Of a stretch of 64,000 nt of DNA, positions 53,671 to 63,300 are shown one piece after another. Origin of the DNA: JACMJL01 sp963791805 (GTDB lineage: Bacteria; Bacillota; Clostridia; Clostridiales; Clostridiaceae). A model generated the notes under the pieces. That model saw only the letters and a program-made list of their open reading frames with translations. It was not told the origin of the DNA and ran no database searches. A program made the translations under genes and the position numbers. The stretch is taken from the NCBI GenBank assembly GCA_963791805.1, contig CAWBTU010000004.1, positions 496,001 through 560,000 on the forward strand, in the 5' to 3' direction. Numbering within the stretch: position 1 is the stretch's first letter; the number at the start of each line of letters is the position of its first letter.

Positions 53671-54741
53671 TTAACTAACCTCTACTTCCATCACCAATTC
53701 ATTTATAACTTCTTTAACACTCACAATTTTATTTATTCTGTACCCGTTAGTTCCAGTAAATATTAACCCATCCTCAGTATTTCCTTTTACCGCCTGTATT
53801 AATGCTTTAGAAATACAATATGTAGTTTCTGCTGGATTACATGGTTTTAAGCAATTAAAGCACTTATTAACCTTTATTGGTCCTTTTTCTAAATCTATAA
53901 TTAACTTATTTCTAATTGCCCTACCAGGCATTCCCACAGGGCTTTTAATTATCTGGATATCATCAGCACTAGCTCTAATAAAGGCCTCTTTATATTTTAT
54001 ATCTGCGTCACATTCTTCAGTGCCAATAAACCTTGTTGCCATCTGTACTCCAGCTACACCTAATTTTATATACTTAACAATATCCTTCCCTGTATATATT
54101 CCACCTGCTGCTATTATGGGAATTGCTTTACCATACTTCTCTTCATAAACTTTAACTTCTTTAATGACTTCTACTAATATTTCACTTAGTTCATTAGCTT
54201 CTCCTAATAAAAGTTCTTCTCGTGAATATCCCAAATGCCCTCCAGCATCCGGTCCTTCAACTACTACTAAATCTGGAATCCTACCATGTCTTTTATCCCA
54301 CATCTTGCAAATAACTGCTGCTGCTCTTCCAGAGGATACAATAGGAGCTATTTTGACTTTAGAACCTCCCACTATTTCAGGAAGTGACATTGGTAACCCA
54401 GCTCCAGAAATAATTATATCGATACCCTCTTCAACAGCTACTTGAGCCATTTCTCTATAATTGTTCATTGCTACCATTAAATTTAATCCAAGAACACCTT
54501 TGGGGCTAATTTCTCTTGCTTTTCTTATTTCTTTTTTTAATGCTCTTATGTTTGCCTCTAAGGTATTATTTTCAAAATCAGGTTCTTTAAACCCTATCTG
54601 AACTCCTGAGATAACTCCTATACCGCCTTCCTTTGCAACAGCTCCAGCCAGTCCTGATAAGGATACTCCAACGCCCATAGCTCCCTGAAGTATTGGTAGC
54701 GGCACTACCAAATCTCCAATTATTAATGGAGATAATTTCAT
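53671..54741 (-). CDS. nitronate monooxygenase / FabK-like flavoprotein
   Basis: A 356-residue FMN-dependent protein of the nitronate monooxygenase/FabK group. Motifs: PILQGAMGVGVSLSGLAGAV (about 15-34), EGPDAGGHLGY (about 158-168) with the conserved His, and PIIAAGGIYTGKDIVKYIKLG. A Cys-rich insertion CFNCLKPCNPAETTYC near residue 300 could bind a metal or iron-sulfur cluster. The ATG at 54741 is preferred over 54789 because GGGAG lies 8 bases upstream of it. It heads the fatty acid operon behind FabT-like boxes, so a role in lipid metabolism is inferred. Confidence 0.85.
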   Translation of the reverse strand: MKLSPLIIGDLVVPLPILQGAMGVGVSLSGLAGAVAKEGGIGVISGVQIGFKEPDFENNTLEANIRALKKEIRKAREISPKGVLGLNLMVAMNNYREMAQVAVEEGIDIIISGAGLPMSLPEIVGGSKVKIAPIVSSGRAAAVICKMWDKRHGRIPDLVVVEGPDAGGHLGYSREELLLGEANELSEILVEVIKEVKVYEEKYGKAIPIIAAGGIYTGKDIVKYIKLGVAGVQMATRFIGTEECDADIKYKEAFIRASADDIQIIKSPVGMPGRAIRNKLIIDLEKGPIKVNKCFNCLKPCNPAETTYCISKALIQAVKGNTEDGLIFTGTNGYRINKIVSVKEVINELVMEVEVS

Positions 54742-54761
54742 ATTATCCACTCCCTTTACAC

Positions 54762-54818
54762 TTTGACCATCAAATAGTTTGATAGTCAAAGTATATATGC
54801 ATAGTTAATCAATGTCAA
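54762..54818 (-). promoter_or_regulatory. promoter of the fatty acid operon with two FabT-like boxes
   Basis: On the minus strand TTGACA (54813-54818) and TATACT (54790-54795) are 17 bases apart. Directly after come two boxes of the pattern TTTGA-N3-TCAAA: one at 54778-54790 touching the -10 and one at 54762-54774. This is the known form of FabT operators in Firmicutes. A bound repressor would cover the transcription start. Confidence 0.85.
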
Positions 54819-54850
54819 TATGAAGATTTTTAATAATCCTCATATTGACA
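54813..54850 (-). terminator. hairpin between greA and the fatty acid operon
   Basis: TGTCAATATGA (54813-54823) pairs with TCATATTGACA (54840-54850). It may end greA transcription, although no clear T-run follows. The right side of the stem includes the -35 of the next promoter. Confidence 0.45.
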
Positions 54851-54921
54851 CTTCCCCTGAAAATAATAAATCAACTCAATAGAGCAATTTTATTGAATAT
54901 CTTAATAATTATCTTTCACAA

Positions 54922-55392
54922 TTATTTAATTATCTCGTGTACCAATATTGAATAAACACCTTCTGGTGAATCGATATCAACCACATCTCCTACTTTTTTA
55001 CCTATTAACGCACTCCCTAATGGAGATTCAATACTTATAAAAAACTTTGAAGGATCTGCTTTTAAAGTTGTTGTAAGTACAATCTCCTCTAATTCATCAT
55101 CCTCAATAAATTTTATTACTGCTACACTGTTTACATGTAAAACATCATTATTTATATCCTTATCATCTATAACTATTGCAGTATTTAACATTTTACTTAA
55201 ATACTCCATCCTTGTTTGATTCTCATGATAGTTCTTCATGGCTTCTTTATATTCAGCATTTTCGCTTCTATCCCCATGTGCAGCTGCAATCATTTTTTCC
55301 TTTGCTATTTGTGCTTTAACTGTAGTACTTCTATGCTCAAATTCTTGTTGCAATTCTTTTATATCCTCTATTGTTAACTTATTATGTGCCAT
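54922..55392 (-). CDS. greA: transcription elongation factor GreA-family protein
   Basis: Rescues stalled RNA polymerase by stimulating transcript cleavage. The N-terminal part forms the antiparallel coiled coil (about residues 5-75), with the acidic tip motif HGDRSENAEYKEA (about 39-51). The C-terminal FKBP-like domain includes ISIESPLGSALIGKKVGDVV. Its 156 residues are normal. A GGGGGCAAG-type site precedes the ATG. Confidence 0.92.
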   Translation of the reverse strand: MAHNKLTIEDIKELQQEFEHRSTTVKAQIAKEKMIAAAHGDRSENAEYKEAMKNYHENQTRMEYLSKMLNTAIVIDDKDINNDVLHVNSVAVIKFIEDDELEEIVLTTTLKADPSKFFISIESPLGSALIGKKVGDVVDIDSPEGVYSILVHEIIK

Positions 55393-55493
55393 TAACTTGC
55401 CCCCTATAAATATGTTTTTCTATAGTAATTATATCAAACCACTCATATTTATAAAAATTTTTTTATATAATCTTTTGCATAAAAATAATAGCA

Positions 55494-55522
55494 GAGTAGT
55501 AATTAAATTTATATTACTACTC
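55494..55522 (-). terminator. terminator of the DUF421/DUF4363 operon
   Basis: GAGTAGTAAT pairs with ATTACTACTC (10 bp) around nine bases. On the minus strand it is followed by TGCTATTATTTTTA. Confidence 0.8.
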
Positions 55523-55530
55523 CGCCATCC

Positions 55531-55896
55531 TTATTCTTCTAAATCCATCCAATTTTCTTTTATTTCACTTAGTTCGATTAATGCAGATGTTTTGTCTTTC
55601 GCTTCAATGGATCCTTTTATTTTAGCGATATTTCTATCTATTGCTACCATTTCATCTCTTTCAACACTAAATTGTACTCTTTTGCTTACTTTTCTCCATG
55701 CAATTTTTAGTTTATCTACATTTAACTTTCCTTCTACCCATTTTTCAGAATTAACATCTTTATTAACTCTCTCTATATAATATTGAACATCATCCTTTTG
55801 ACTAAATGGCTTTTTTACTATGTTCCCTGTTGTCATGATAATTACAAATGCTATTATTAATAATACTGGAATAAAATAATATTTAATCTTTTTCAT
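55531..55896 (-). CDS. DUF4363 protein
   Basis: A 121-residue protein with one N-terminal membrane segment (about residues 8-25) and a helical extracytoplasmic part with WRKVSKRVQFSVERDEM. It matches the DUF4363 family, which is usually coded after a DUF421 gene in clostridia, as here. The function is unknown. Confidence 0.85.
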   Translation of the reverse strand: MKKIKYYFIPVLLIIAFVIIMTTGNIVKKPFSQKDDVQYYIERVNKDVNSEKWVEGKLNVDKLKIAWRKVSKRVQFSVERDEMVAIDRNIAKIKGSIEAKDKTSALIELSEIKENWMDLEE

Positions 55897-55906
55897 ATCT
55901 TATCAC

Positions 55907-56617
55907 CTATTTATATACGTCCTTTGTATTTACTATTTTGTTTCTATAGGAATCTACTATTAATTTTTTAGAGTCATCAATATGAGCATAAAAAATTTCT
56001 TGAGGACTTTCATATCCCATTTTATTTAACTCAGTCATAATCCACTGATTATCCACATTATACTTCGATAAATTATCATCAATCATCATACCATTAAATA
56101 TCACTTCATTATTTGCATCATTATTTTTCAATTTTATATTCATACTATATACCATGTTCTCAAATTCGTCCTTCTTTAAAACAGATAATTGACCATTGGT
56201 CTCAATTACTCCATACTTAACTTCATTTAAATCGAAAATCTCTTTGAGACGAAGCTGTCCTAGAAGTTCTAACATTGTAAATTTTATTTTTTTCAAATTA
56301 TCTCCAAGAATCATACCATCATGAATAACTACTTTAGGTTTATCATTTATATACAAAGAAGCTTTTTTAGATTTTAAAGATATTAGTTGCAAAGCTACTC
56401 CAAAAACTACCCAAGTAGTTAATCCAGCCCAATGGGGCCATGCAGCACTATTTAAATCAACAGTTAAAGAAGCTGCAATTGAACCAATTGTAATTCCAAG
56501 AATATAATCAAAAAAAGTTATTTGTGCTATTTGCTGTTTTCCAAGTAGTCTAGTAAATATTAAAAGTGTAAAAAAACCAATGACGCCTCTAACAAAAACT
56601 ACTAATGCTTCATTCAT
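55907..56617 (-). CDS. DUF421 (YetF-like) membrane protein
   Basis: A 236-residue protein with three membrane helices in the first 85 residues, including the typical RLLGKQQIAQITFFDYILGITIGSIAA. A cytoplasmic domain with VVIHDGMILGDNLKKIKFTM and ELLGQLRLKEIFDLNEVKYGVIETNG follows. Relatives of the YetF group are linked to spores and membranes in Firmicutes, though the role is unclear. It lies 10 bases before DUF4363. Confidence 0.9.
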   Translation of the reverse strand: MNEALVVFVRGVIGFFTLLIFTRLLGKQQIAQITFFDYILGITIGSIAASLTVDLNSAAWPHWAGLTTWVVFGVALQLISLKSKKASLYINDKPKVVIHDGMILGDNLKKIKFTMLELLGQLRLKEIFDLNEVKYGVIETNGQLSVLKKDEFENMVYSMNIKLKNNDANNEVIFNGMMIDDNLSKYNVDNQWIMTELNKMGYESPQEIFYAHIDDSKKLIVDSYRNKIVNTKDVYK

Positions 56618-56907
56618 TAAATATCACCAACTAAATACATATTTAGGCTTATTATGTCTTAATATTTAATAAATTATTCTATTTAATTTTGATTCCAAAC
56701 CATTCAATATCTGCATATCTTATAAAACCACATTTTTTCTCACTAATATACAATATCAAACTACAAAACAATATACAGCACAACTATTTTTATTTATAAT
56801 AAAAGGTAATATCCTTAACTTTCTTTCATATATTTACAAATATTCAGAACTATATTAATATACAATAAGATAGTACTATAATAAATTTGATAAAAGCAGG
56901 TGTTACT

Positions 56908-58902
56908 ATGACAAACCCTACATTATCCTCTTTTGACATACATTGTTTTCATGAAGGAACTAATTATAATAGTTTCGAATTTTTAGGTTGTCATCTAATT
57001 AATCATGATAATGTTGATGGCGCTATCTTTAGCCTATGGGCACCAAATGCTAGGAAAATTCAAGTAGTCGGAAGCTTTAACAGCTGGTCTGGAAAATCAC
57101 ATCAAATGTACAAGTTTGAGGATTCAGGAATTTGGGTAATTTTCATACCAGGGGTAAAAGAAGGCGATAGCTATATGTATGAAGTATTTAAACATAATAG
57201 TGAAAATCCAACTTTCAAAGCAGATCCCTTTGCATTTTATTCTCAGCTAAGACCTAAGAATGCTTCTATCGTTACCAATATTCATGACTATAAATGGTCT
57301 GATGAAAAATGGCTTTCAGATAGAGAACTTACAAACGTATATAGTAGTCCTATTAACATATATGAAGTGCATTTAGGTTCTTGGAAAAATCACGAAGAAG
57401 ATACTGCTCCAAAAAATGAGCATAATAAAGAAAAAGATGATTACTATACATATAGAGAACTTGCGGATGAATTACCTGAATATGTAGTTTCAATGGGCTA
57501 TACCCATATCGAATTACTTCCTGTTATGGAACATCCTCTAGATGATTCATGGGGGTATCAGACTACAGGCTATTTTTCAGTAACCTCAAGGTATGGAACT
57601 CCTCAAGACTTTAAATATTTTATTGATAAATGCCATAAGAAAGGCATAGGTGTGATACTAGACTGGGCACCGGGTCATTTCTGTAAAGATTCTCATGGAC
57701 TGTATAGTTTTGATGGAACCCATCTTTATGAAAATGCAAACCCTATGATTGGGGAAAATTACGATTGGGGAACATCTAATTTTGATTTTGAAAAGCTTGA
57801 AATCCATAGCTTTTTGATTTCAAATGCAATATTTTGGTTTAACATATATCATGTGGATGGAATACGTGTAGATGCTGTAGCTAATATGCTATATTTAACC
57901 TATGGTAAAAAATCTGATATAATACTCAAGAACAAATATGGTGGAAATGAAAAAATTGAAGCAGTGGCATTTCTAAAAAAACTTAATGAGGCTGTATTTA
58001 AATATGTTAAAAATCCTTTAGTAATAGCAGAGGATTCAAGCACTTGGGCCATGCTTACTTCACCAACCTACATTGGAGGTATGGGCTTCAATTACAAATG
58101 GAACATGGGCTGGATGAACGATATGCTTAAATATATGGAACTTGATCCTATACATAGAAAATACCAACATGATAAAATTACTTTTTCATTTTTGTATGCT
58201 TTTTCAGAAAATTTTATTCTTCCAATATCCCATGATGAAGTGGTTCACGGAAAAAAATCACTGTTAGATAAGATGCCAGGAGATTATTGGCAAAAATTTG
58301 CAAATCTACGACTGTTTTATGGATATATGATTGGCCATCCTGGAAAAAAACTATTATTTATGGGTTCAGAATTCGGTCAATTTATTGAATGGAACTTTAA
58401 GCAGCAGTTAGATTGGCTTTTGCTGCTATATCCACCTCATAAAAAAATGCAGGAATATGTTAGAAACCTTAATTTTCTTTATAAAAAAGAGTCTTCTTTA
58501 TGGGAGCAAGATCATTCCTTCGAAGGTTTTGAGTGGATAGATCATTCAAATTATGAAAAAAGTATAATATCTTTTATCCGTAAGGGTAATTCAAAAAAAG
58601 ATTATTTGATTTTTATATGTAATTTCACCCCAGTAGTTTACTATGACTACAGAGTAGGCGTACCAGAGGAAACTAGTTATTATGAGATTTTTAATAGTGA
58701 TAACTCTGACTTTGGTGGCTCCGGTCAAATAAATACTGAGGTACTTGTAGCAACTAACGAAAGATGGAATAATCAACAATATAGTATTATTACTAAGATT
58801 CCTCCACTGGCAGTTATGATATTAAAACCAGATTACAGTAAGGATACAGAAATACAAAAATATCCTAATGATAGTAATGAGAAATTAAAACTTAGAAGAT
58901 AA
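56908..58902 (+). CDS. glgB: 1,4-alpha-glucan branching enzyme
   Basis: Creates alpha-1,6 branches in glycogen. An N-terminal CBM48 domain (IFSLWAPNARKIQVVGSFNSW) precedes a GH13 barrel. Catalytic residues: Asp in DGIRVDAVANML (about 314-325), Glu in VIAEDSSTW and Asp in ISHDEVVHGKKSLL. The frame opens at a TTG (56887), but AGGTG lies just before the ATG at 56908, which gives 664 residues. A TATAAT lies at 56876-56881. No other glycogen genes are nearby, unusual for Firmicutes, which often cluster glg genes. Confidence 0.95.
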   Translation: MTNPTLSSFDIHCFHEGTNYNSFEFLGCHLINHDNVDGAIFSLWAPNARKIQVVGSFNSWSGKSHQMYKFEDSGIWVIFIPGVKEGDSYMYEVFKHNSENPTFKADPFAFYSQLRPKNASIVTNIHDYKWSDEKWLSDRELTNVYSSPINIYEVHLGSWKNHEEDTAPKNEHNKEKDDYYTYRELADELPEYVVSMGYTHIELLPVMEHPLDDSWGYQTTGYFSVTSRYGTPQDFKYFIDKCHKKGIGVILDWAPGHFCKDSHGLYSFDGTHLYENANPMIGENYDWGTSNFDFEKLEIHSFLISNAIFWFNIYHVDGIRVDAVANMLYLTYGKKSDIILKNKYGGNEKIEAVAFLKKLNEAVFKYVKNPLVIAEDSSTWAMLTSPTYIGGMGFNYKWNMGWMNDMLKYMELDPIHRKYQHDKITFSFLYAFSENFILPISHDEVVHGKKSLLDKMPGDYWQKFANLRLFYGYMIGHPGKKLLFMGSEFGQFIEWNFKQQLDWLLLLYPPHKKMQEYVRNLNFLYKKESSLWEQDHSFEGFEWIDHSNYEKSIISFIRKGNSKKDYLIFICNFTPVVYYDYRVGVPEETSYYEIFNSDNSDFGGSGQINTEVLVATNERWNNQQYSIITKIPPLAVMILKPDYSKDTEIQKYPNDSNEKLKLRR

Positions 58903-58918
58903 AACAGGAGACAGAATA

Positions 58919-59578
58919 ATGAATACAATTATTTTTGACTTAGATGGTACCTTATTGCCTCTTGATATGGATAATTTTGCTGATAAATATTTTGAAGAAA
59001 GTGGTGCTTACTTTTCTGACCTTATGGATGGCAAAAAATTTGTTAAGCATTTACTAAGCACCGCACAAACTATGGTTGAGAATATTGAACCTAGAACCAA
59101 TGAAGAAGTATTTATGGAGGCTTTTGAAAATGGAATTGACGGTGATATAACAGTTTATCAAGATAGATTTCTCGACTTTTTTGATACTGCTTTCTTAAAG
59201 ACTAAGGATTGCACCTTTAAAACTCCTATAATAAAAAAAGCTATACAAACTTTAAAAGAAAAAGACTATAATCTTGTAATTGCAACAAACCCAGTTTTTC
59301 CTCTTAAAGCAATTATTCATAGAATTCATTGGGCTGACTTAGATCCTAGTGATTTTTCATATATATCTTGCTACGAAAAAAATCACTATTGTAAACCTCA
59401 AATACAATTTTTCGAAGAAGTTCTATCTGATATTGGTAAAAAAGCTGCTGAGTGTTTAATGGTAGGCAATGATGTACAAGAAGATTTGATTGCGGGTAAC
59501 CTTGGAATTAAAACATTTTTAATTGAAGATTATTTACTTCATAGAACAAATGAAGTAATCAAAACAGATTCGGGGTAG
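58919..59578 (+). CDS. HAD-family phosphatase
   Basis: A 219-residue haloacid-dehalogenase-like hydrolase. Motif I is FDLDGTLLPLD (Asp7 and Asp9), motif II is the Thr in IATNP (about 121-125), motif III has Lys in CKPQ and motif IV GNDVQEDLIAG (about 182-192). It follows glgB after 16 bases behind AGGAGA. The substrate is unknown; operon linkage suggests sugar phosphate chemistry but this is not shown. Confidence 0.88.
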   Translation: MNTIIFDLDGTLLPLDMDNFADKYFEESGAYFSDLMDGKKFVKHLLSTAQTMVENIEPRTNEEVFMEAFENGIDGDITVYQDRFLDFFDTAFLKTKDCTFKTPIIKKAIQTLKEKDYNLVIATNPVFPLKAIIHRIHWADLDPSDFSYISCYEKNHYCKPQIQFFEEVLSDIGKKAAECLMVGNDVQEDLIAGNLGIKTFLIEDYLLHRTNEVIKTDSG

Positions 59579-59645
59579 CTTTGAAGATTTTTATAAATTT
59601 GTTCAGTCCCTTCCTTCATTAAAAAGCTTATAAGAATTGATGTTC

Positions 59646-59688
59646 AAAAGGCATGAACCATTGATAATTTCAATAGTTCATGCCTTTT
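59646..59688. terminator. bidirectional terminator
   Basis: AAAAGGCATGAAC-ATTGA pairs with TCAAT-GTTCATGCCTTTT, a long near-perfect stem with T/A-rich flanks on both strands. It ends the glgB-HAD unit on the plus strand and the cooS operon on the minus strand. Confidence 0.9.
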
Positions 59689-59694
59689 CTTTGT

Positions 59695-60915
59695 TTAAAA
59701 TGTATATTGACCATCTTCACTAATTTTGTAAAAATCACCATAATTGATGTCAAAAACGCTCTTATGTATTTCAGAAACATTTATTTTATTTTTAATTAGT
59801 TCAGTTAAAATGCCACAATAGGAGATATCACCTTGTAGAATTGCGCCATAAATTACACCATCTTTGTGTATAATTTTTTTGTAAATATCCTTATAAGCTC
59901 TTACCTCAGTCTGGTAAGTAGCATCAGGACTCTCTAAAATTCCTAAGGCAACAGTTTGAATTCCAAAAAAATTCATTGAATTCTTAGCACTAAAGTAATC
60001 CTTTAATTCTTTTATATTACCTGTCATGCTATAAGCAGCCACAATACCTTGTTTCACTGCCATAGGCCAAATTGGTGATACGCCACATACATCTCCTGCA
60101 GCATATATGTTATCTACTGAGGTTTTACAGAAAGAATCAAATACTATTCCTTTTTCTATTTTTATTTTTGTATCTTGTAAAAAATCCACATTAGGTCTTA
60201 CACCTGCTGCACATATTATAAAGTTACATTCTATTTCTCTTCCATCTCCAAGCTTAACAGCTTTAACATTTTTGTTTTCATCTACAATTATTTCTTGAAC
60301 AGAAACACTTGTAAAAACTTTTGCTCCATTTTTAACTAGTTCTTCTTCGTATTGCTTTGCAGCTTTTTCATCTAGTTGAATTGGTAGAATTCTAGGTGCC
60401 ATCTCTACAATATTAACTTTCACACCTTTTTTTATTAAACCTACAGCAGCATCTATCCCAACTAAACCTGCTCCAATAATCACTGCTGAAGTACTTTCTT
60501 TAGCCGCATTATTAATATTTTCAACATCTTCAATATGTCTAAGAGCATAAACATTATTAGCTTCTCGTAAATTCTTAACAGGTGGTATAAAGGAGTCTGC
60601 TCCTGAAGCAATTAACAGTTTATCGTATTTCACTGTTTCTTCATCTTCAGTTTTTACATACTGATCCTCTATACTAATTTTCGCAATTTTCTTGCCTGAA
60701 ATCCATTTAATATTATACTTATTAAAAAAATCATCTTCCAGGAAACTTATTTCTTTTTCAGTTTTACTACCACTTATTACATCGTGAAGCATACACCTTG
60801 AATAAACTTTAGTATCTTTTGATATTATAGTTATTTCCGAGTCTTTATCTAAGGTTCTTAAAGTCTTAGCTGCATTTATACCAGCAGCACTGGCTCCAAT
60901 TATTACGTATTTCAT
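59695..60915 (-). CDS. FAD-dependent NAD(P)H oxidoreductase (rubredoxin-reductase-like)
   Basis: A 406-residue flavoprotein of the pyridine nucleotide-disulfide reductase family without a redox disulfide. FAD site: YVIIGASAAGINAAKTLR at the N-terminus and IYAAGDVCGV near residue 270. The NAD site is VIIGAGLVGIDAAVGLIKKG. The long frame to 60963 is cut to the ATG at 60915 by an AGGTGG site. In cooS loci such enzymes link CO-derived electrons, via a ferredoxin, to NAD(P). That role is inferred here. Confidence 0.88.
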   Translation of the reverse strand: MKYVIIGASAAGINAAKTLRTLDKDSEITIISKDTKVYSRCMLHDVISGSKTEKEISFLEDDFFNKYNIKWISGKKIAKISIEDQYVKTEDEETVKYDKLLIASGADSFIPPVKNLREANNVYALRHIEDVENINNAAKESTSAVIIGAGLVGIDAAVGLIKKGVKVNIVEMAPRILPIQLDEKAAKQYEEELVKNGAKVFTSVSVQEIIVDENKNVKAVKLGDGREIECNFIICAAGVRPNVDFLQDTKIKIEKGIVFDSFCKTSVDNIYAAGDVCGVSPIWPMAVKQGIVAAYSMTGNIKELKDYFSAKNSMNFFGIQTVALGILESPDATYQTEVRAYKDIYKKIIHKDGVIYGAILQGDISYCGILTELIKNKINVSEIHKSVFDINYGDFYKISEDGQYTF

Positions 60916-60932
60916 CATTACCCACCTCTCAA

Positions 60933-61370
60933 CTATAATAAATGTATTGCTCCAGTTGGGCAACTCTCAACACATCTTGGAATTTCCCTTCCGTCGCACA
61001 TGTCACATTTCACAATAATTTTTTTAGTATCCTTATCTGATTTTAAAATGCCATAGGGGCAAGACATAACACACATATAGCATGATGCACATTTATCTTT
61101 ATTATAGTTAACTATGCCTGTTTCACTGTCTTTAGTCATTGCCCCACTCATACATGCAATAACACATTCTGGCTCATCACAGTGTCTGCAAAACATAGGA
61201 CAATTTTTTTTATTTTCCTTTTGAATGATATAATTTCTACTTTGATTCTTTGTATCTTCAAGATCTAAATCAAATATTGATTTTCCTTTTTCATTATGCT
61301 CTGCCATACAGGCTAAACTGCAGCTAAGGCATCCTTGGCATTTTTCATTATCTATCATTATTCTCTTCAT
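60933..61370 (-). CDS. CooF-like 4Fe-4S ferredoxin
   Basis: A 145-residue electron carrier with about four [4Fe-4S] motifs: CQGCLSCSLAC (13-23), CRHCDEPECVIAC, CASCYMCVMSC and CDMC...CVESC. This is the layout of HycB/CooF-type iron-sulfur proteins. It lies between cooS and the flavoprotein, as in loci where CO dehydrogenase passes electrons to it. Confidence 0.9.
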   Translation of the reverse strand: MKRIMIDNEKCQGCLSCSLACMAEHNEKGKSIFDLDLEDTKNQSRNYIIQKENKKNCPMFCRHCDEPECVIACMSGAMTKDSETGIVNYNKDKCASCYMCVMSCPYGILKSDKDTKKIIVKCDMCDGREIPRCVESCPTGAIHLL

Positions 61371-61392
61371 ATTGTCCCCTCCTGTACTTAGA

Positions 61393-63273
61393 TTAATTAA
61401 GTCCCAATTTTCCTCTTCTATCTAAGATTATGGCTTCTAATTTATCTGCCGCCTTTACAACATCATCTTCTAAAATTAATTTACCACCAGTTAGACCTTC
61501 TAGGTCTTCAGTCAATAGCTTTGTTACTACTTTGCTGCCTGTTATAAATGGTGGTATTGCAAGATGGAGTGGAAGTCCAAGTGCTAATCCAAAGGCTCCA
61601 TCAGCAAGAGCTTGTTCTTCAAGCCATTGTGGTGCTGATAATACAAGTGGAAGCTGTGGAATATCTATTCCCAAGAATTTAGCAAGCTCAGTAGCCACAA
61701 TTTCAAGTCTTCCTATAGCTAAACATGGTCCAAAATTTAGTACTGGAGGAATTCCTAAACTTTCACAAACTTCTCTTAATCTATCTCCTGCAAGACTAGC
61801 TGCTGAAGGTGACATTAATCCAACGTTTTCAAGTCCACCACTAGAACAACCTGCTGAAAGCACAATTATATCCCTCTTAATAAGTTCTTTTGTAAGTTCA
61901 ACTGTAAATATATCATGTCCTTTAGCAGTTAAATTTGAGCACCCAACAACACCTGCTACTCCTTTTATTTTTCCTGCTATTATTAAGTCTACAAGTGGTT
62001 TCCAGGTTCCACCAAGGAAATTCTTTAAAGACTCCTCACTTACTCCTGTTAATACATCATCATACCCGTGATTCTTAGGTATATTTATTTCTACTTTGCC
62101 TCTTCTATTTTTATAGCTATTTAATGCTTCTACAATTATTCTTTCGCTTATTTCTTCTCTATCTTTAAAGGAGTATTCAATAAACTCTGCATTTGCTTTT
62201 TTAGCTACATCATCAAGACAAACTTGTTTAACCATAAATTTATCTGCAATTGGCTCCACCCCAGGAAGTGTACAGTTAAACTCAGACACTAAAATATCTA
62301 TTCCACCAGTTGCAAGCAAGGCTTCACTTGTAAAGTTGTTTCCTGCATGACCTGCAAATACTTCTTGATAATGTTCTCCTCTTAACTGTAAATCTTGACC
62401 TACGCATGTACATCCTACTATTTTAAACCCCTTTGCTCCAACACTTTTTGCTCTAGCAGTTATAGCTTCTTCTATTAATTTATCCTGAAGATGGGCTATT
62501 ACTGAATGTTGATGTCCTGTTACCATTAAGTTTATATAATCTTCATCTACAACCTTAAAACCTACTTTAGCTTGTCTAATAACTGGCTCACCAAGAATTA
62601 CATCATTTAAAAGATTTGTTAAATTCAACCCATATAAACCAGTTGAAATACCTAAACTTAAAGTATTTAAAATCATATTTGCTGGATCACTACTCAAGTT
62701 TGTTGATGTTTTAACCATAGCATCGAACACTTCTGATTTTGCTCCACCAGGCATAATCCCAAGCTTTTTCCAATTTTCAATTCTAGGTGCATATGCCATT
62801 TTTTCCACAAGTTCCATTTTCTCAAATTTAGGTTTATATAAGTCCATAAGAACTTTATCTGAGACCTTTATTGCCTTTTCATAAATATCCGTCTCTTCTA
62901 TTTCAAAAATTTTAGCAAGTCTATTCAAAGTTGCTTCACTTTTAATTTTCCCTTTAGTTTCGCCTATTGATTTTAAGTTTCTAGCAGTAGTTTCAACAAT
63001 ATGTATGTAACAGGCAGAACCTGTACCAACAGCTCTTAAAAAGTTTCTGGCAACAATAGTGTCTGCATTAGCTCCACACACTCCCTTTGGTGATTCTGGT
63101 GTAATCCTGCAGGGTCCATTTGAACAAAGCCTACAACAAACACCTTGCTGACCAAATCCACACTTAGTTTTTTGGTCGTCCACTCTATGATGAGCTGTCT
63201 CTACATCTAATCCCCCAATAAATCCTTCTAATACAGTATCAGCTGATTTGCAAATGTTACAATTTCCACACAT
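61393..63273 (-). CDS. cooS: anaerobic carbon monoxide dehydrogenase catalytic subunit
   Basis: Ni-Fe-S enzyme interconverting CO and CO2. From the ATG at 63273 (AGGAGG 9 bases upstream) it has 626 residues. B/D-cluster cysteines lie in CGFGQQGVCCRLCSNGPCR (about 38-56). Candidate C-cluster ligands are His in VTGHQHSVIAH, Cys in GCTCVGQ, SEFNCTLPG, VVGCSNL, SAGCSSGG and FGPCLAIG. The usual proton-transfer lysine motif (EKA) reads EQA here (PQWLEEQALADG). It is preceded by an Rrf2 gene and a shared operator half. No acetyl-CoA synthase genes are in the window. Confidence 0.93.
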   Translation of the reverse strand: MCGNCNICKSADTVLEGFIGGLDVETAHHRVDDQKTKCGFGQQGVCCRLCSNGPCRITPESPKGVCGANADTIVARNFLRAVGTGSACYIHIVETTARNLKSIGETKGKIKSEATLNRLAKIFEIEETDIYEKAIKVSDKVLMDLYKPKFEKMELVEKMAYAPRIENWKKLGIMPGGAKSEVFDAMVKTSTNLSSDPANMILNTLSLGISTGLYGLNLTNLLNDVILGEPVIRQAKVGFKVVDEDYINLMVTGHQHSVIAHLQDKLIEEAITARAKSVGAKGFKIVGCTCVGQDLQLRGEHYQEVFAGHAGNNFTSEALLATGGIDILVSEFNCTLPGVEPIADKFMVKQVCLDDVAKKANAEFIEYSFKDREEISERIIVEALNSYKNRRGKVEINIPKNHGYDDVLTGVSEESLKNFLGGTWKPLVDLIIAGKIKGVAGVVGCSNLTAKGHDIFTVELTKELIKRDIIVLSAGCSSGGLENVGLMSPSAASLAGDRLREVCESLGIPPVLNFGPCLAIGRLEIVATELAKFLGIDIPQLPLVLSAPQWLEEQALADGAFGLALGLPLHLAIPPFITGSKVVTKLLTEDLEGLTGGKLILEDDVVKAADKLEAIILDRRGKLGLN

Positions 63274-63300
63274 TTTTGAATTCCTCCTCATATTTATGTA

